NCBI GenBank assembly: GCA_037974665.1 | Contig: CM075767.1 | Span: forward strand, 24,825,498-24,889,497 | Source of the DNA: Ehretia macrophylla | Lineage: Eukaryota; Streptophyta; Magnoliopsida; Boraginales; Ehretiaceae | DNA length: 64,000 nt | Direction: 5' to 3' | Shown: positions 34,349-46,679 of the stretch, one piece after another | Numbering within the stretch: position 1 is the first letter of the stretch | Layout of the letters: each line of letters starts with the position of its first letter | Position numbers and translations under genes: made by a program | Notes under the pieces: generated by a model | Told to the model about the DNA's origin: nothing | Seen by the model: the letters and a program-made list of their open reading frames with translations, nothing else | Database searches by the model: none

Positions 34349-36812
34349 TGTGACGCCCGAGATTTTATCACATAATTCGTTATAACTGATGCATACTTAC
34401 TTAAGCAGTTTTATGTGCATCACCTTTCTTGCTTAATTACTTTATCTTGAGGTTACTATTCATAAGATTTTCGACCATCACGAATGTTGGATTTTATATT
34501 TTTCCTAGGTCATATGACATTTAGAAGGAATCGAGACCTTGTCATTCTGAACTTTCGAGCTCGGGAGCATGCGTTTGGAAAATAGTTTTTGCATCATTTG
34601 AATAGTGTTACGTACGTAACAACCTTAGTTTGAATTAATTAACATTAGATTAAAGTTTAAGCTCATTTGACCAACCTTTTATGAGGTTTGACTTAGCAAA
34701 AACTTAGCATATATCATATACAAACATAACATAACACAACACAAACATTATATCATCAAAACAATTGCAAAAATTACATTTGTGTTCCCCCATTTGGCCG
34801 ACCATTTCAAGGAGAAAAAAGAGAAAAATTTCTTCATCAATCTTGCTAGCTTGACTCTTGGCTTGGATCTTGGAGTTGTTTGAGCATCCTCGGGTTCCCC
34901 AACAAGCTTCTACACATCATAAATTGTGCGGGAGTTGCATTTTATAGCTTTCAAAGTTTATGCTCTTATGTTGAAATTATTGATTTGTTGATTATAGTTA
35001 TAATACTTGTTATGAATGCTTTATATGTGTTTATTAGAGCCTATAGAGTAAACTTTTATAGCTTGATAGCATAATCCATGGTTGAAAGCTTGAATGTTAT
35101 GAAAGAGATGATGAATAGTGCTTGTATTTAGGATTTTAAATAAATGTACTAATTGGAATGAATTGAGGCATCAATTAGATGCTCTAGAACCTAGTGAAGC
35201 TAGATGGGAGGCCACGTGGAGTTGAATCACCCAAAACCGAGCTAAATTGCAAAATTAGTCAACTTTAAAAAGAGGACTTTTCTCGTCGTGCAATCCGGGC
35301 ACGTTTGGGCTTTGGATTAGGTATCCTTGAGGTATGGAAGCACTATTGGTGCTTTTGTTACACGAAATTGGGGCTCGGATAGTATAGTTGTAGTTAAAAC
35401 AAGCTTGGGGCCTTCCCGAGTTTTTGCTTCTAAAAAGGGTTTTTATGGTTTTAATAGGTGTCTTTTAGCTTAATTAGGAATGTAGTATGATTAGGTTGTG
35501 GGTTGGTAACCTAGAAATGCACTTAGGAGAAGAAAAGTTTGGTTAAAGAAAGAGGAAATATAGTAATTGGCTTTCTTTGACGCACCTAGAGCTTGCTATT
35601 GTGTTGTCACATACTATTGTGTTTATCTAAAGCTAATTGAGCTATTTGAATTAGATTTTGGGTAAAGTTGTGATGGTTGCCTCTTTTTGGAAATTATAAT
35701 GCTATATTGTGTATATGTTGGCTTAAATTGCAATTATAACGAGGGCGGCCTACTTTGTCAACCCTCCTACTTGCTATTGTTGTTTTTGAATCTTGTCGTT
35801 TGATTTCGGGGTTGCGCAACCTTTTCAGACATGGTAGCGTCGAGAACACGGGTGGTATCGGGTTTGCCGTGCTCCCTCGACTACCATGGTGCCTATTCCC
35901 TTTCTCGCTGAGTATACTCCACTACCCCAGAGGCGTGGTTCACCAGCTGGGCATATGGTGCTACCTCAGGAGAAAGGGTCGTAGGATCGAGATACATCCG
36001 GAGTATCCCAACTTGTTGGAGTAAGAGGTTTGCCGGCACTTGTGTGAAGTTCGTGGCTCGTAGTTCAAGATGAAAGACTTGAAGCGGAACCGTATCCTTT
36101 TTAATGTGGTTAATTACTTGCTACTATATCTTGTTCTTTATGTTATACATATATGGTTTCTTGTGTTTGCATATCATATTGCACGCCTCGGTATGTTACA
36201 TCACCTCCCTCGCTGGGCAACATTGTTGTTCACTCCTCATTTAACATGTTTCAAGAGAAGCTGAGGTAGATCCCCAGCTAGTTGCAGTAGTTGAAGAGGA
36301 AGAAGTGCAAGTTGAGCAACTTCCGTGACTTCTAGTGTGATAAGGTTGTCTATGATGTGGACTTTACGTGGAATAGTTGTTATATGTTGTATTTTTAGAC
36401 CTTGGGGTCTTGTATATTTGCTTGGGAGGTTGTATCTTAATTATAATCTTGTATGTTGGATATAAAGCAGAATGACATGTAATAGACTATAGTAAACCTA
36501 TCTCGGTTGTTGCATGCTTGGATGTGTTAGTTAGCTTGTTTTAACTATTACATTTACATGCAGGGTTAAGTTAGAATTGAACTCGCATGCTTGTATGTTT
36601 CTATTTTGTTATGCAAAGGCTCGGATGGCCTTGTGAACTTGGATTGGCTATGGAAATATTGATAGATAGGTTGTATGCGTTGTTACTTGTAGTTCAAATG
36701 TTATATGTCACTATTTGCAGATAACAGCTTAGTCCTTGGTACAGAGGAGACTATGTCCGAGTGACGGGTCTGGGCTTGACCTATAGCGTGGGGTTGGGTT
36801 TGGGGTGTTACA
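34349..36812 (+). repeat. 3' LTR of chromovirus copy 2
   Basis: 2464 bp, TGTGACGCCC...GGGTGTTACA, colinear with 26865-29327. Confidence 0.93.
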
Positions 36813-36817
36813 GTATC

Positions 36818-37658
36818 TCCATTTGTTTTGATAGGGATGATCATTTTCGGTGGAACACCACCAACAATGGCATATTTACTTTGCATAGTACTTGGGATCA
36901 TATTAGAGAACATGCCCCCGATTTTGCATGTCATCATTTAATCTAGTTATCCCACAATATTTCCAAACATAGTTTCATCATGTGGCTTGCTAGCGTGGAT
37001 CGTTTAGCTACAAGATATAGGCTACTTTTATGGGGTTCAATTGATCGAGCATATTGCATCTTTTGCTACCTTGGTTGTAAATCTAGGACCACCTCTTTTT
37101 TGATTGCAGCTTCACAAAAAGAATCTAGAAAGGGAGTTTAAATTTTTAATGATTGATCTTGCTTACTTTTCCTTCAATTCTATTCTTAACTTTGTACAGT
37201 CACTTGCAAGCAACAAGGATCTCAAAACCTACATGTTTCACCTCATGTTTTGTGTTGTGGACAATCATATTTGGATTGAAAGGAATGGATGGATCCTTCG
37301 GGATGAAGTGCACACGGAGGAGCGGATTGTGGAGATAATCTGGTCTGAAGTTCTCACTAAAGCTCAAGCAGAAAAGTGATTCAATTGCACTTGCATCAAT
37401 AGATATTTCAACAATAGAGTTAATCTTAATGTAATTGATACTTAATTTTCTCTTTGAGGCCGAAGAATGCTCACTTTTGCCGATTTTCTTTAGTTTTGTT
37501 TGGCAAATTGTTTTGGTTTGGGTTGGTTTTTGCTTTGTTGCCCGATGGCTTCCCTTAGCCGTAGGATTCTTTGTTTGGTTTTGATTTGTTCTCTATTTGG
37601 ATTTTTTCCTCTTTGACTAATTGTATAAACTCTTGTATATTCTTTATTTCCTGGAATA
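36818..37658 (+). pseudogene. L1-type LINE, zf-RVT region and C terminus
   Basis: Continues the LINE beyond the chromovirus. The zf-RVT-type stretch reads FRWNTTNNGIFTLHSTWDHI, then FIMWLASVDRLATRYRLLLW and CIFCYLGCKSRTTSFL, typical of the zinc-binding region after plant LINE RT. A stop at about 36943 and a frameshift near 37100 follow. The last part (HLMFCVVDNHIWIERNGWIL, then IVEIIWSEVLTKAQ) resembles the LINE C terminus and ends at TGA 37377-37379. The 3' UTR runs on to 37658, where a Copia element inserted. Confidence 0.8.
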
Positions 37659-37663
37659 CACAG

Positions 37664-38695
37664 TGTTAGAAGTTGTGCAGCATAAGTATGGATTAATTTC
37701 AAGGTAAAATAGCAAAGTCGTTCAATTGACAGAACTCTGTGACGAAGGTAAACAACTGATGTAACTACTTGGTGAAAAACAAATCTGTTACACACGATGT
37801 TGCAACATTAACTAGAACATGCTCTCTTTTTCAGTTTGTTAACAGACTGATTTTCTAACAACTTAGTCCACAAACAACGACGTTCCACTTAATGTTCCAA
37901 CATAAGTTATAACAGTTAGCAGTAGCGGAAATAATATAATTGTAATAGAAACAAGAACACCAAGATTTAACGTGGTTCAACCGTGCGGTCTACGTCCACG
38001 GGACCTTCCCTGGTCCAACAAACCTATTTATTAAGCAATATAATAAGTTACAATATCAATGGGCTTACACAAGTAAAGACTCCCTCTTAACTTTTGACGC
38101 CTTGATGGTAAACTCTTCAATGAACTTTGGTTTGGTGAGCTCCCCTTGACTTGCGACGTTCTCTCCCGAGAACTACACATTCTTCTCCCGAAGAATAAAT
38201 AAAGAAGACAATAATCTAATCACTCAAAGACTCATATAAATTACCATGTCTTACTGTCAAATAAAGTTGCAACACTTAATACAATCAAGCACTCAACTAT
38301 AGATCGTGTTGCAATATCACTTGAAACACTGGTCAGAAAACTCTTTTATATCTCTCGTTGCACTCTCTATCTCTGCCTCTGCCGTGACCTTATGCTTCAT
38401 ATAAATACTCAATTCCTGTTGTAGGTCATCTTGGGCTGCAAGAAAAAACCTTGACTCATAGAACCCTAATCTTTCTTTTATTCTTCCTTTCCTTGTGAAT
38501 ATGCAATAAATGTCATTCCTTAATCCGCGCAAATCTTCTTCTTATATGGTAAGTTACCATGAGATTTTTTCTGCACAATTCAGAAGGTAATAAAAAAAGT
38601 ATGGTAACAAAATTTTTGCTAAAACATAGCCAATCAAATCTCAATTAATTTAATTGCCTTAACAATCATACCCCAATCAATTTAATTGTCTAACA
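37664..38695 (-). repeat. 3' LTR of the Copia derivative
   Basis: 1032 bp. Colinear with 42117-43152 and differing by scattered substitutions and small indels. Confidence 0.92.
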
Positions 38696-38709
38696 ATCTC
38701 TCCCTTTGG

Positions 38710-40039
38710 CTTTGTTTTGGCAAAACCCTTTTAGCACAAGAATGAAAACCTTTTAATGCACAAGAGCAGAATACACGTTCCAGCACTGAGGTTCCTGTTG
38801 TTTCTGTTGCAACAGTAGGAATAACACGAGTATAGTAGTACTAGATCAGTGTTGTTAAAGAACAAGGTAGCTGGTTGCAGCTGACAGTAGAACATGAATC
38901 CAGCAGTAAAAACAACACAAATAGAAGAGTATCAAAGCAATAAGAGCAATAAGCAGCCTGTGACAACATTCAGTGGAACACTGATACAAATGTATCAGAG
39001 CATAATCAACGAGTGCTCCTCCAAAAGATAACAATAGTGCTCCTCCAAAAGATAGCAATCTTGTTGCAACATATACGAAAACAACAATGCAATAAACTAG
39101 CAGAAACACAAGCAAATCAGTAGCAGCACAACAGCACAACATACTCCCCCTTTTTGCCAAAATAAACCAAAGTACTAATCAGAAGTTCTGGTATTTGTTC
39201 CAACAATGCAGCCCCTGGATCTTTTCCAGTATTTGTTTCAACATGCTCAAAGACATGATAAAATAGATAAGTGCACACACAATGAGATCAGACAATAACG
39301 GAAGCAACATCAATAACAATAAGCACTAGCTCATTTTTTTCATGATGTGCAAGTTTCATCTCTATGTTTTTGTTTAACTATTGAATGAGTAAATTAATTT
39401 TTTTTTTCTGTGAATAGAAAAGAAAAATGCATGATATGAACATGATTTATGAATTCAACATCAAGAAAATTTACTCATCCAATAGTTAAACAAAACAAGG
39501 ATTTATAACTTGCACCATGTGTGTGTGTGTGTGAAAACCTATATAAAGATATTTCTTGAAATTCCTCAGAATCAGGATTTTCAAGATTTAGAATTCAAAA
39601 CAACCTGTTCAAACAACCTGGTCATCTAATCACATTTCAAAAATTTTATTTTCAAAAGAATATTAGACTTGGTAGCTTTCACTCTAGAACTTCAATCTAG
39701 TTTAGGTAGCTTTTTCCAGTCTCCACTTTTGTTTTTTTTTTTTGCGCTTTTGTATTTTTTTCTCTTTTTTCTGCTTTTGTTTTTTATTTTTTTTATTTTC
39801 ATGAGTGAATAGAGTACAAGAATGAATAAAGAGACTTATCTTTATATCAAAAGTCACTAGGAAGTTCAAATTCCTGCACTTGCAAACCATTAAAATCAGT
39901 TTCTCAATCAGATCAAAATATAGTATGCTTAGCTAATATGGTTTAAGAAATAAATCACAAGCTGATTTTACTATTAAACTTTTACATCTCTTGAGTCTCT
40001 TCGTAATCATGTTTTAGTTTATGATGTAACATTAAAAAA
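38710..40039 (-). other. non-coding 3' region of the Copia derivative
   Basis: About 1.3 kb between the pol remnant and the PPT. No reading frame was recognised. SIRE-type elements often have a long stretch here, sometimes env-like, but nothing env-like was seen. It holds a duplicated 22 bp phrase near 39015-39055 and a (GT)n run at 39520-39533. Confidence 0.5.
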
Positions 40040-40200
40040 CTATAAATTCCTAATTTTTTTCTCAAAGTATCAAATCTCATAGAATTTGATGCCTTAGTGA
40101 CAATATCTGTCAGTTGATTTTTTGTTGCAACATGGTTTGAAACAACCTTTTTATGCTCTACTAGACAAGGTAAAACTGATTTTCTTACCCAAATTTATTT
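40040..40200 (-). pseudogene. Copia RNase H C-terminal remnant
   Basis: On the minus strand NHVATKNQLTDIVTK, then MRFDTLRKKLG, is the tail of a Copia RNase H: the motif usually seen is H-x-x-T-x-x-Q-L-A-D-I-x-T-K-A-L, then F-x-x-L-R-x-x-L-G. It is joined almost directly to the gag zinc-knuckle region at 40290, which locates the pol deletion between the two. Confidence 0.6.
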
Positions 40201-40289
40201 CACTTTTTGTTGCAACAAATTCACTTTCATTTGTGGTGGCCTCCTAAAATCATCATGAACAAAGGGTTTAACAAACTTACCTCTTTTCA

Positions 40290-41965
40290 GCATGTCAATG
40301 TACCTGTAGCATCATGATCTGATGTGTCCAAGAGTGTGGCAAAAATGACAAACTGGCACAAATTTCTTTTTCTTAAATTCTGGAATTTTACTCTCTGCTG
40401 TAGTTTTTGTTGCAACATCAGTTGCGACATCAGTAGTCTTGTCATTCTGTTTTGTTGCAACATTCGATTCCAGTTTTGGCCCTCCATTTTCTCTAACAAA
40501 GGCTGTTTTTCCAGATGATTCACCTCTATAAAATCCAAGTCTTGCGTGATCACCGCTTGATTTTTGAATTGATAGCACGTAATCAAGCTTCTCAATCCCA
40601 CAATTTAGTATTTTTACATTTCGCTGAATTTGTTTCAACTCTTATTGTAACATTTGAGTTTCCTGTAGTCTTTTAACAGCCAGATCTTGATGAATTTTTG
40701 CTATCTTTTCCATATCAGATTTTTGCATCGAGAGTTCTATGATCCTCACTTCCATGTCACGATTTTTCTTGCACACGATCAACCATTTTTTGTACTTCTC
40801 TTTGTAAGCTTTCAAGACTTCTTCTACATCCAAATCATAATCACTTTCTGACTCTAAGCTGCATGTTTCTTCATCTGTTGCAACACTGTTTATACCATTT
40901 TCTATACTTACCTTATCATCACTTTGGACTGTTGCAACATCTAATGCAACAATGTTGTTGGTATACTCTTCATCACTCTCCGTATACTCCTCCAAGTCTT
41001 CATTAGTTGATGTGATGTTCATGGCCTTTTTCTTATTCTTTATAATATTTCCATATTCAAATTGCATATATCCAAATCGTTCACATTCATGATACTGTAT
41101 TCTTTTTTTTTCTTCAATATTTCAGAATTTGACGAGACATTCTGCTTCTTCAATATTTTTAGCACTTTGTTGACATTCTTTGTGAGTGAGGCTAAAGATT
41201 TTGTGACATCATCAGAAGAGTATTGATCATCTTGATTTTTTAAACCTGTTTTTAAGGCAATGCTCTTTTTTTCTTCTTTTGTTTAAACTTTATTTCAAAC
41301 GTCTGAAGAGAGCCCATTAACTCATCAATCTTGATTTCATCAACATTTTTGGACTCTTCTATTGCTGCAACTTTGATAGCAAACTTGTCTGGATGTGATC
41401 TTAGTACTTTTCTCACCAACTTCAAATCTGAATATTTTTTCCCCAAGGCAAAGGCCTCATTGGAAATATCATACAGCCTAACATTGAACTCCATGATAGT
41501 TTCATCTTCCTTCATCCTCAATTCTTCAAATCTTGTCGCAAGAATTTGAAGTTTTGATATATTTACAACTACAATGCCTTCATATGTCGTCTCCAATATC
41601 ACCAATGCATATTTGGTTGATTCACATGTTGAAATCAATTTGAATTGGTTTATGTCAATGACATTGAAGATGGCATTCAATGCTTGAGAATTATAATTTG
41701 CCAATAGATCTTGTGCTTTGGTCCATTGTGTTTCAGGCTTTGGTACAACATTGCCTTGTGCATCGGTAATTGTAGGATGCACCCAACCTGTTAAAACTGC
41801 TTTCCAAGCTTTCTTATCAATGGACTTGATAAACGGTATCATGTTGTAGGATGCACCCAACCTGTTAGAACTGCTTGTGCATCGGTAATTGTAGAATACA
41901 CCCAACCTGTTAGAACTGCTTTCCAAGCTTTCTCATCAATAGACTTGATAAACGCCATCATACGT
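40290..41965 (-). pseudogene. Copia gag (SIRE-like), broken
   Basis: Reads from 41965 to 40290 in three frames. The N-terminal segment WKAVLTGWVHPTITDAQG and QWTKAQDLLANYNSQALNAI, then FEELRMKEDETIMEFNVRL, is the UBN2-type Copia gag. An acidic, coiled-coil-rich middle (41067-40642) follows. The end reads FVPVCHFCHTLGHIRS, a CX2CX4H knuckle lacking its last Cys in frame. A 119 bp tandem duplication near the start of gag (41758 and 41877) breaks the frame. Gag packages element RNA. This one could not make a full protein. Confidence 0.8.
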
Positions 41966-42116
41966 GCCTTCTAGTATGAGTAGTTTGAGCCACTCAATAG
42001 TGGTGGTTTGGTAATTGAACCTCCATCCCGCAAAGTGTCCATACCTATTTCTGCAAAAACAACTTAAACTCCCAAGAATCTAACCGAATTAGTTCGTAAC
42101 CTGCTCTGATACCACT

Positions 42117-43152
42117 TGTTAGAAGTTGTACAACATAAGTATGGATTAATTTCAAGGTAAAATAGCAAAGTCATTCAATTGACAGAACTCTGTGACGAAG
42201 GTAAACAACTGATGTAACTACTTGGTGAAAAACAAATTTGTTACACGCGATATTGCAACATTAACTGGAACATGCTTTCTTTTTCAGTTTGTTAACAGAC
42301 ATATTTTCTAACAACTTAGTCCACAAACAACGACGTTCCACTTAATGTTCCAACATAAGTTATAACAGTTAGCAGCAGCGGAAATAATATAATTGTAATA
42401 GAAACAAGAACACCAAGATTTAACGTGGTTCAACCGTGCGGTCTACGTCCACGGGACCTCCCCTGGTCCAACAAACCTATTTATTAAGCAATATAATAAG
42501 TTACAACATTAATGGACTTATACAAGTAAAGACTCATTCTTAACCTTTGATGCCTTGATGGTGAACTCTTCAATGAACTTTGGTTTGGCGAGCTTCCCTC
42601 GACTTGCAACGTTCTCTCCCGAGAACTACACCTTCTTCTCCCTAAGAATGAATAAAGAAGAAAGTAATATAATCACTCAAAGACTCATATAAATTACTCA
42701 TGTCTTACTGTCAAACAAAGTTGCAACACTTAATACAATCAAACACTCAACTGCAAATCGTGTTGTAACATCACTTGAAACACTTATCAGAAAACTCTTT
42801 TGTATTTTCTCTCATTGCACTCTCTATCTCTGCCTCTGCTGTGACCTTATGCTTCATATAAATACTCAATTGTTGTTATAGGTCATCTTGGGCTGCAAGA
42901 AAAAACATTGACTCATAAAACCCTAATCTTTCTTTTATTCTTCCTTTCCTTGTGAATATGCAATAAATGTCATTCCTTAATCCACGCAAATCTTCTTCTT
43001 ATATGGTAAGTTACCATGAGATTTTTCCTGCACAATTCAAAAGGTAATAACAAAAGTATGATAACAAAAGTTTTGCTAAAACATAGCCAATCAAATCTCA
43101 ATTAATTTAATTGCCTTAACAATCAAACCCCAATCAATTTAATTGTCTAACA
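42117..43152 (-). repeat. 5' LTR of the Copia derivative
   Basis: 1036 bp. The adjacent initiator tRNA-Met primer site at 42100-42116 fixes its 3' end and the element orientation. Confidence 0.92.
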
Positions 43153-43157
43153 CACAG

Positions 43158-43180
43158 TTTTACTAACTTTGCAAAAAAAA
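43158..43180 (+). other. probable LINE 3' end with A tract
   Basis: After the Copia TSD the LINE 3' UTR appears to continue for about 20 bp and end in eight A residues (43173-43180), as expected for a LINE tail. No clear LINE TSD was found. Confidence 0.4.
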
Positions 43181-43743
43181 GCCAACTCTAATAGCCTTAT
43201 TTATATACTATTAGTATTTTGGATGGGAGAGATGACCTAGCTAGAATTTGTATTGGGTCCCCTATCAAGATGTCCTAATATTAATATAGGCTCTACACTT
43301 TGTATAAATTTATATTAATGAGACAGACCTAGGACCAACTATAGTGGATTCCCATAAATTATGTAATGGGTTATACCGGTCAACCTCAACCGGTTTTTAG
43401 AAATAATATAAATATCTTAACCAATAGTAGCCCACAACTTGACAAATTCTAACATAATTTAAAGAACTTAGATTTGTTTATTTATGTTTTTTTCCTTCTT
43501 CTTCTGCCTTTAATTTCTTCCTCACACCACGTTCTTAGCACCATCATCACCACTTATATTCCCTATTTACAGCACATTTTCCCTACTCCAACAAATTGGG
43601 GAACACATGATTAGAATTCTCGATTGAGACAACTTTGTAGTTAGCTTTGGTGCCCGAGGGGCAAGGCGCCTTTCAATTCAAGAGGGCACTCGAGCAACAC
43701 ATCAGTGTGCGCAAGCATCATAAGAACTAGTACAAAAAATGAA
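43181..43743. other. non-coding spacer
   Basis: No gene or element recognised on either strand. Confidence 0.4.
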
Positions 43744-43745
43744 TA

Positions 43746-44313
43746 CTCCCTCCTTCCAACAAAAATATGCTTATTTTATTTTTGCTTGTCCCAAATTATA
43801 GTATATTTTCTTTTTTGAATGGTAGTTAATTTGTTAGTGCTGTAGTAGACCCTTATTTAATGTGTATCTTTATCAAATTATACCAATGACCACTTAGAGT
43901 TGGATTAATTAATATTAATGGAGTGGTATATTAGGGAAAAACTAAGCAAAATTTATTATTTCTCCCTCCGTCACATAAAGATAAACTCACATTCTTTTTT
44001 CACTTGTCTCACATTATAGTATACTTTCTTTTTTGAAAGGATAATTAATTTATTAGTTTCCTTAATATGTTCATATTTAATGTACATCTTTATCAACAAT
44101 TATACCATTGACTAATTGTAGTTGGTGTAATTTATATCAATGGAGGGGTATATTAGGAAAAACCAACCAAACTTTATTGCTCTACCTATATTAATCAATT
44201 TTTTTTAATCAATGTGAAAATGAAAGTAAGTCTATCTTTATAGAATAGGGGAGTACAATTTTTTTAATCAGTGTGAAAACGAAAATTAGCCTATCTTTGT
44301 AGAACGAATGGAC
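43746..44313. mobile_element. Stowaway-type MITE, outer copy
   Basis: Begins CTCCCTCC directly after a TA (43744-43745) and ends before a TA at 44314-44315. CTCCCTCC is the Stowaway (Tc1/mariner) terminal signature. Without the inner copy it is about 270 bp. Its interior (ATTATAGTATATTTTCTTTTTT, then GAGTGGTATATTAGGGAAAA) parallels the inner copy. The right end is eroded. No coding capacity; mariner-like transposase would act in trans. Confidence 0.75.
43962..44253. mobile_element. Stowaway-type MITE, inner copy nested in its own family
   Basis: 292 bp from CTCCCTCCGTC to TAGGGGAG, followed by TA at 44254-44255 (the left side is TT, probably a mutated TA). It carries ATTATAGTATACTTTCTTTTTT and GGTATATTAGGAAAAACC, the same internal phrases as the outer copy, so a relative jumped into it. 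Confidence 0.75.
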
Positions 44314-44315
44314 TA

Positions 44316-46210
44316 CAATTGTGTTGGCTTAGTAGCTTGTCGTAGTTATGTAGTTGGATGAGGACCCGAAAATACTCTTTTGTTGCAGAATTCTGTGATC
44401 TATCATTATGTTGACCAATCTTTGTAATTTTAAATTTTAAGATTAATAACTTACTTTGTTATTTAGCAAAAAGATTTAAAAAAAAATCAGAGAATTTCCT
44501 AGTAATCAGATAACCGTCCTATAAAAAATAAAACTAATAACTTACATAATAATATCCAAGAGTTAGATAGAATGGTCATATAGTGAGGTGTTGTGATTAA
44601 AGACTTTAAATTCGAATCATGATTTCGGCTTCTTTTGTAAACAAGAAAACGTCTTGAAGCATATATACCCATCTCTTTAGGGTTGTTCAAAATTGAAAAA
44701 GAACACACTCTTTTGACTTTAGATGAGTACAGAAGCTGTATAGACGGATGACAAGGCGGCAGAAGAACTACAAGTTTGCTGTGCCGAAGATCGCCTCATA
44801 AATGATTAGATTTCACTCTATTCCAAGTTTGGGAACTTCTAACTTTTAAAGACAAAGCGTGGCCCTAAGTAGTTTTGAATGTGAGGTTCACACTTCTAGT
44901 AGGGGAAAGTAACTTTTCTATAGGGAAGTTCTCACTCAGATTTTCTCACTAGTTTGTACACTACGAAAATGGTTGTATGTCCATGAAAATCATCATCCTT
45001 GGATCGATTACTGTCCAGCTGAAAATTTAGATCTCACTTTTTAATGAAAATGATTAAACTTAAGAGACAAAAAGAGAAAATGATTGAACTTTATGAATGA
45101 ATGGAGTTGCGCATGTAGCAATGAGTAACGTGGACATGTCACCAACTGAATGGTGTTTTCGTTCTTTTCTTTTTCCTTTTCCTTTCCTTTTGAAATGACG
45201 AGAACTCGTGTTGGTTAGGATCGCCTGAGATCCTTTTCAAAGCTATAAGTTCGATAGTATAACAATGCGTCCTAACGTATATTATAGGTTAATAATAGTA
45301 AAGATGATATTTATGATAAGAAGTTATAAGGTTCAAACTCTAGACTTTCGATTGTAAATAAGTCTTTATCGGAGCATTCAACTAAATCCTTGGGGACAAA
45401 TTGATAACATGATTTCAGACTAAGTTCCAATGTTTGGATAAAAAGCTATATCCAAGTTCCCATGTTTAAACTACCTCACCATGTTTCCGTGTCGCAACTC
45501 ATAACATCGTGCTGCGGTCCTAAGGTGTGGCCGTCATGGCATTAGGGTATGAGATGGTACAATATCACTACTATACATAACAATAATGAGAACAACCTAA
45601 GGATACTATCTAGTGCTTGATTTCGGATTTGAAACTTGCCTGATTGTCTACTTGATATATGTGGTAGAAGATCCTACTCGTGTATACCATTAAATAGGAA
45701 ATGACATGCAATATTCTTAAATCAAATTAACCTTGAAAATACCCAACATCATTGATATTGTGTTGAAATGTGTCGCTACACCATAAAATTTCATAATTTT
45801 GGATGGAATATAATTAATGTGAATCTATTTAAAGTGAGTTTCTTGTTATAAAATAATAAACGCACACATAGTTCTGACTTATACAAAGTATATTCTCCAT
45901 GAAGTATTCTTCCTAGCTAGTTATGTATAAAATTGTCCTTCGCCAACCCTTATTTCATAATTCCAAAAGGCATACTGAACTCTCAAAGGCAACAATACTT
46001 GTCTTCACTTGCTTAAGATAAGAAAAATATAGACGAACCGCCATGTATGTCATGTATTTAATTTGGGCAACTTAGTCTTATAGGAGGAAATCTTTAAATG
46101 TAAAATCTAAAACTCTTTTGAAAATAATATATTCTGTCATAGTGCAATGGCCGAGCGTGTAATTTGGGAAAATTGAGTTATGAATCCTAGCTGCGAGAAT
46201 TTATGAAACT
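44316..46210. other. non-coding spacer
   Basis: About 1.9 kb without a recognised gene, element end or long repeat on either strand. Confidence 0.4.
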
Positions 46211-46340
46211 TAGCTGTGAAATTCCCTAAGCAATAAGGCATGGACACCAACCTAATCATCATGTCCTAAAAATTCTTAGTGTGAAAATTCCCTAAGCAAT
46301 AAGGCATGTACACCAACCTAAATGATCAAGTCCTAATTAT
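46211..46340. repeat. ~66 bp direct duplication
   Basis: The phrase GTGAAATTCCCTAAGCAATA followed by AGGCATG(G/T)ACACCAACCTAA occurs at 46216 and about 46281. Both copies are followed by a similar TGTCCTAA or AGTCCTAA. Confidence 0.8.
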
Positions 46341-46679
46341 CACAACAAGAATCTGGACGCTAGGCGACGGTCCAAAATCATCGCCTAGCCGCTGTCGATC
46401 GGGAATGGCAACGGCCAAGAGTCGAATCTTGGTCGTCGCCAAGAAAACCGTCGTAAAAATCAGATTTATCGTCAAATCATTGCTAATGGCGATGGATACG
46501 AAATCGACGCAAACCCCACGCCAAATTGTCACTAAACCGTCGCTAAAGTTTCGACTCTAAACCGTCACTAAATATTTTCGTCTTCAAATCATCGCTAAAT
46601 ATATTTGTCTCCAAATCATCGTTAAATTTCGTCTCCAAATCGTTGCTAAAAAATTTCGTGTCCAAATCGTCACAAAATA
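46341..46679. mobile_element. fragment resembling a CACTA-type subterminal region
   Basis: A GC-richer island. It contains the inverted repeat CTAGGCGA (46360-46367) with TCGCCTAG (46381-46388). Five or more degenerate units of the form CCAAATCGTCGCTAAA follow to 46679. Arrays of CGTCGCTAAA-like motifs are common in subterminal regions of plant CACTA elements. Only one side is present because a Copia LTR starts at 46680. The class is inferred from motif style alone. Confidence 0.4.

Larger units (their letters stand above)
26865..36812 (+). mobile_element. Ty3-gypsy chromovirus, Tekay/Del-like, copy 2
   Basis: A 9948 bp complete but decayed element inserted in the LINE, with TSD GTATC at 26860-26864 and 36813-36817. 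The LTRs are 2463 bp (26865-29327) and 2464 bp (34349-36812). The internal region is 5021 bp, close to 5028 bp in copy 1. The order is gag, protease, RT, RNase H, integrase, chromodomain. The first 80 bp of the two LTRs already differ at about 8 sites, so it is not recent. Several stops fit C-to-T or G-to-A change relative to copy 1: 31689 (CGA to TGA), 31796 (CGA to TGA), 32784 (TGG to TAG). It has the same family and opposite orientation to 1361-9633. Confidence 0.95.
37664..43152 (-). mobile_element. Copia (SIRE-like) deletion derivative, gag only
   Basis: 5489 bp on the minus strand, inserted in the LINE 3' UTR, with TSD CACAG at 37659-37663 and 43153-43157. The LTRs are 1032 bp (37664-38695) and 1036 bp (42117-43152), TGTTAGAAGTTGT...TGTCTAACA. 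The PBS beside the 5' LTR reads AGTGGTATCAGAGCAGG on the minus strand (42100-42116). The PPT reads CCAAAGGGAGAGAT (38696-38709). The 3421 bp interior holds gag and a short RNase H tail. Protease, integrase and most of RT are absent. It is therefore a large internal deletion of an autonomous Copia. The start of gag resembles the SIRE-like element at 47583. Confidence 0.92.

Noticed and set aside
46306..46560. 84-residue frame over the CGTCGCTAAA array
   Set aside because: It is produced by a repeated motif and has no domain.
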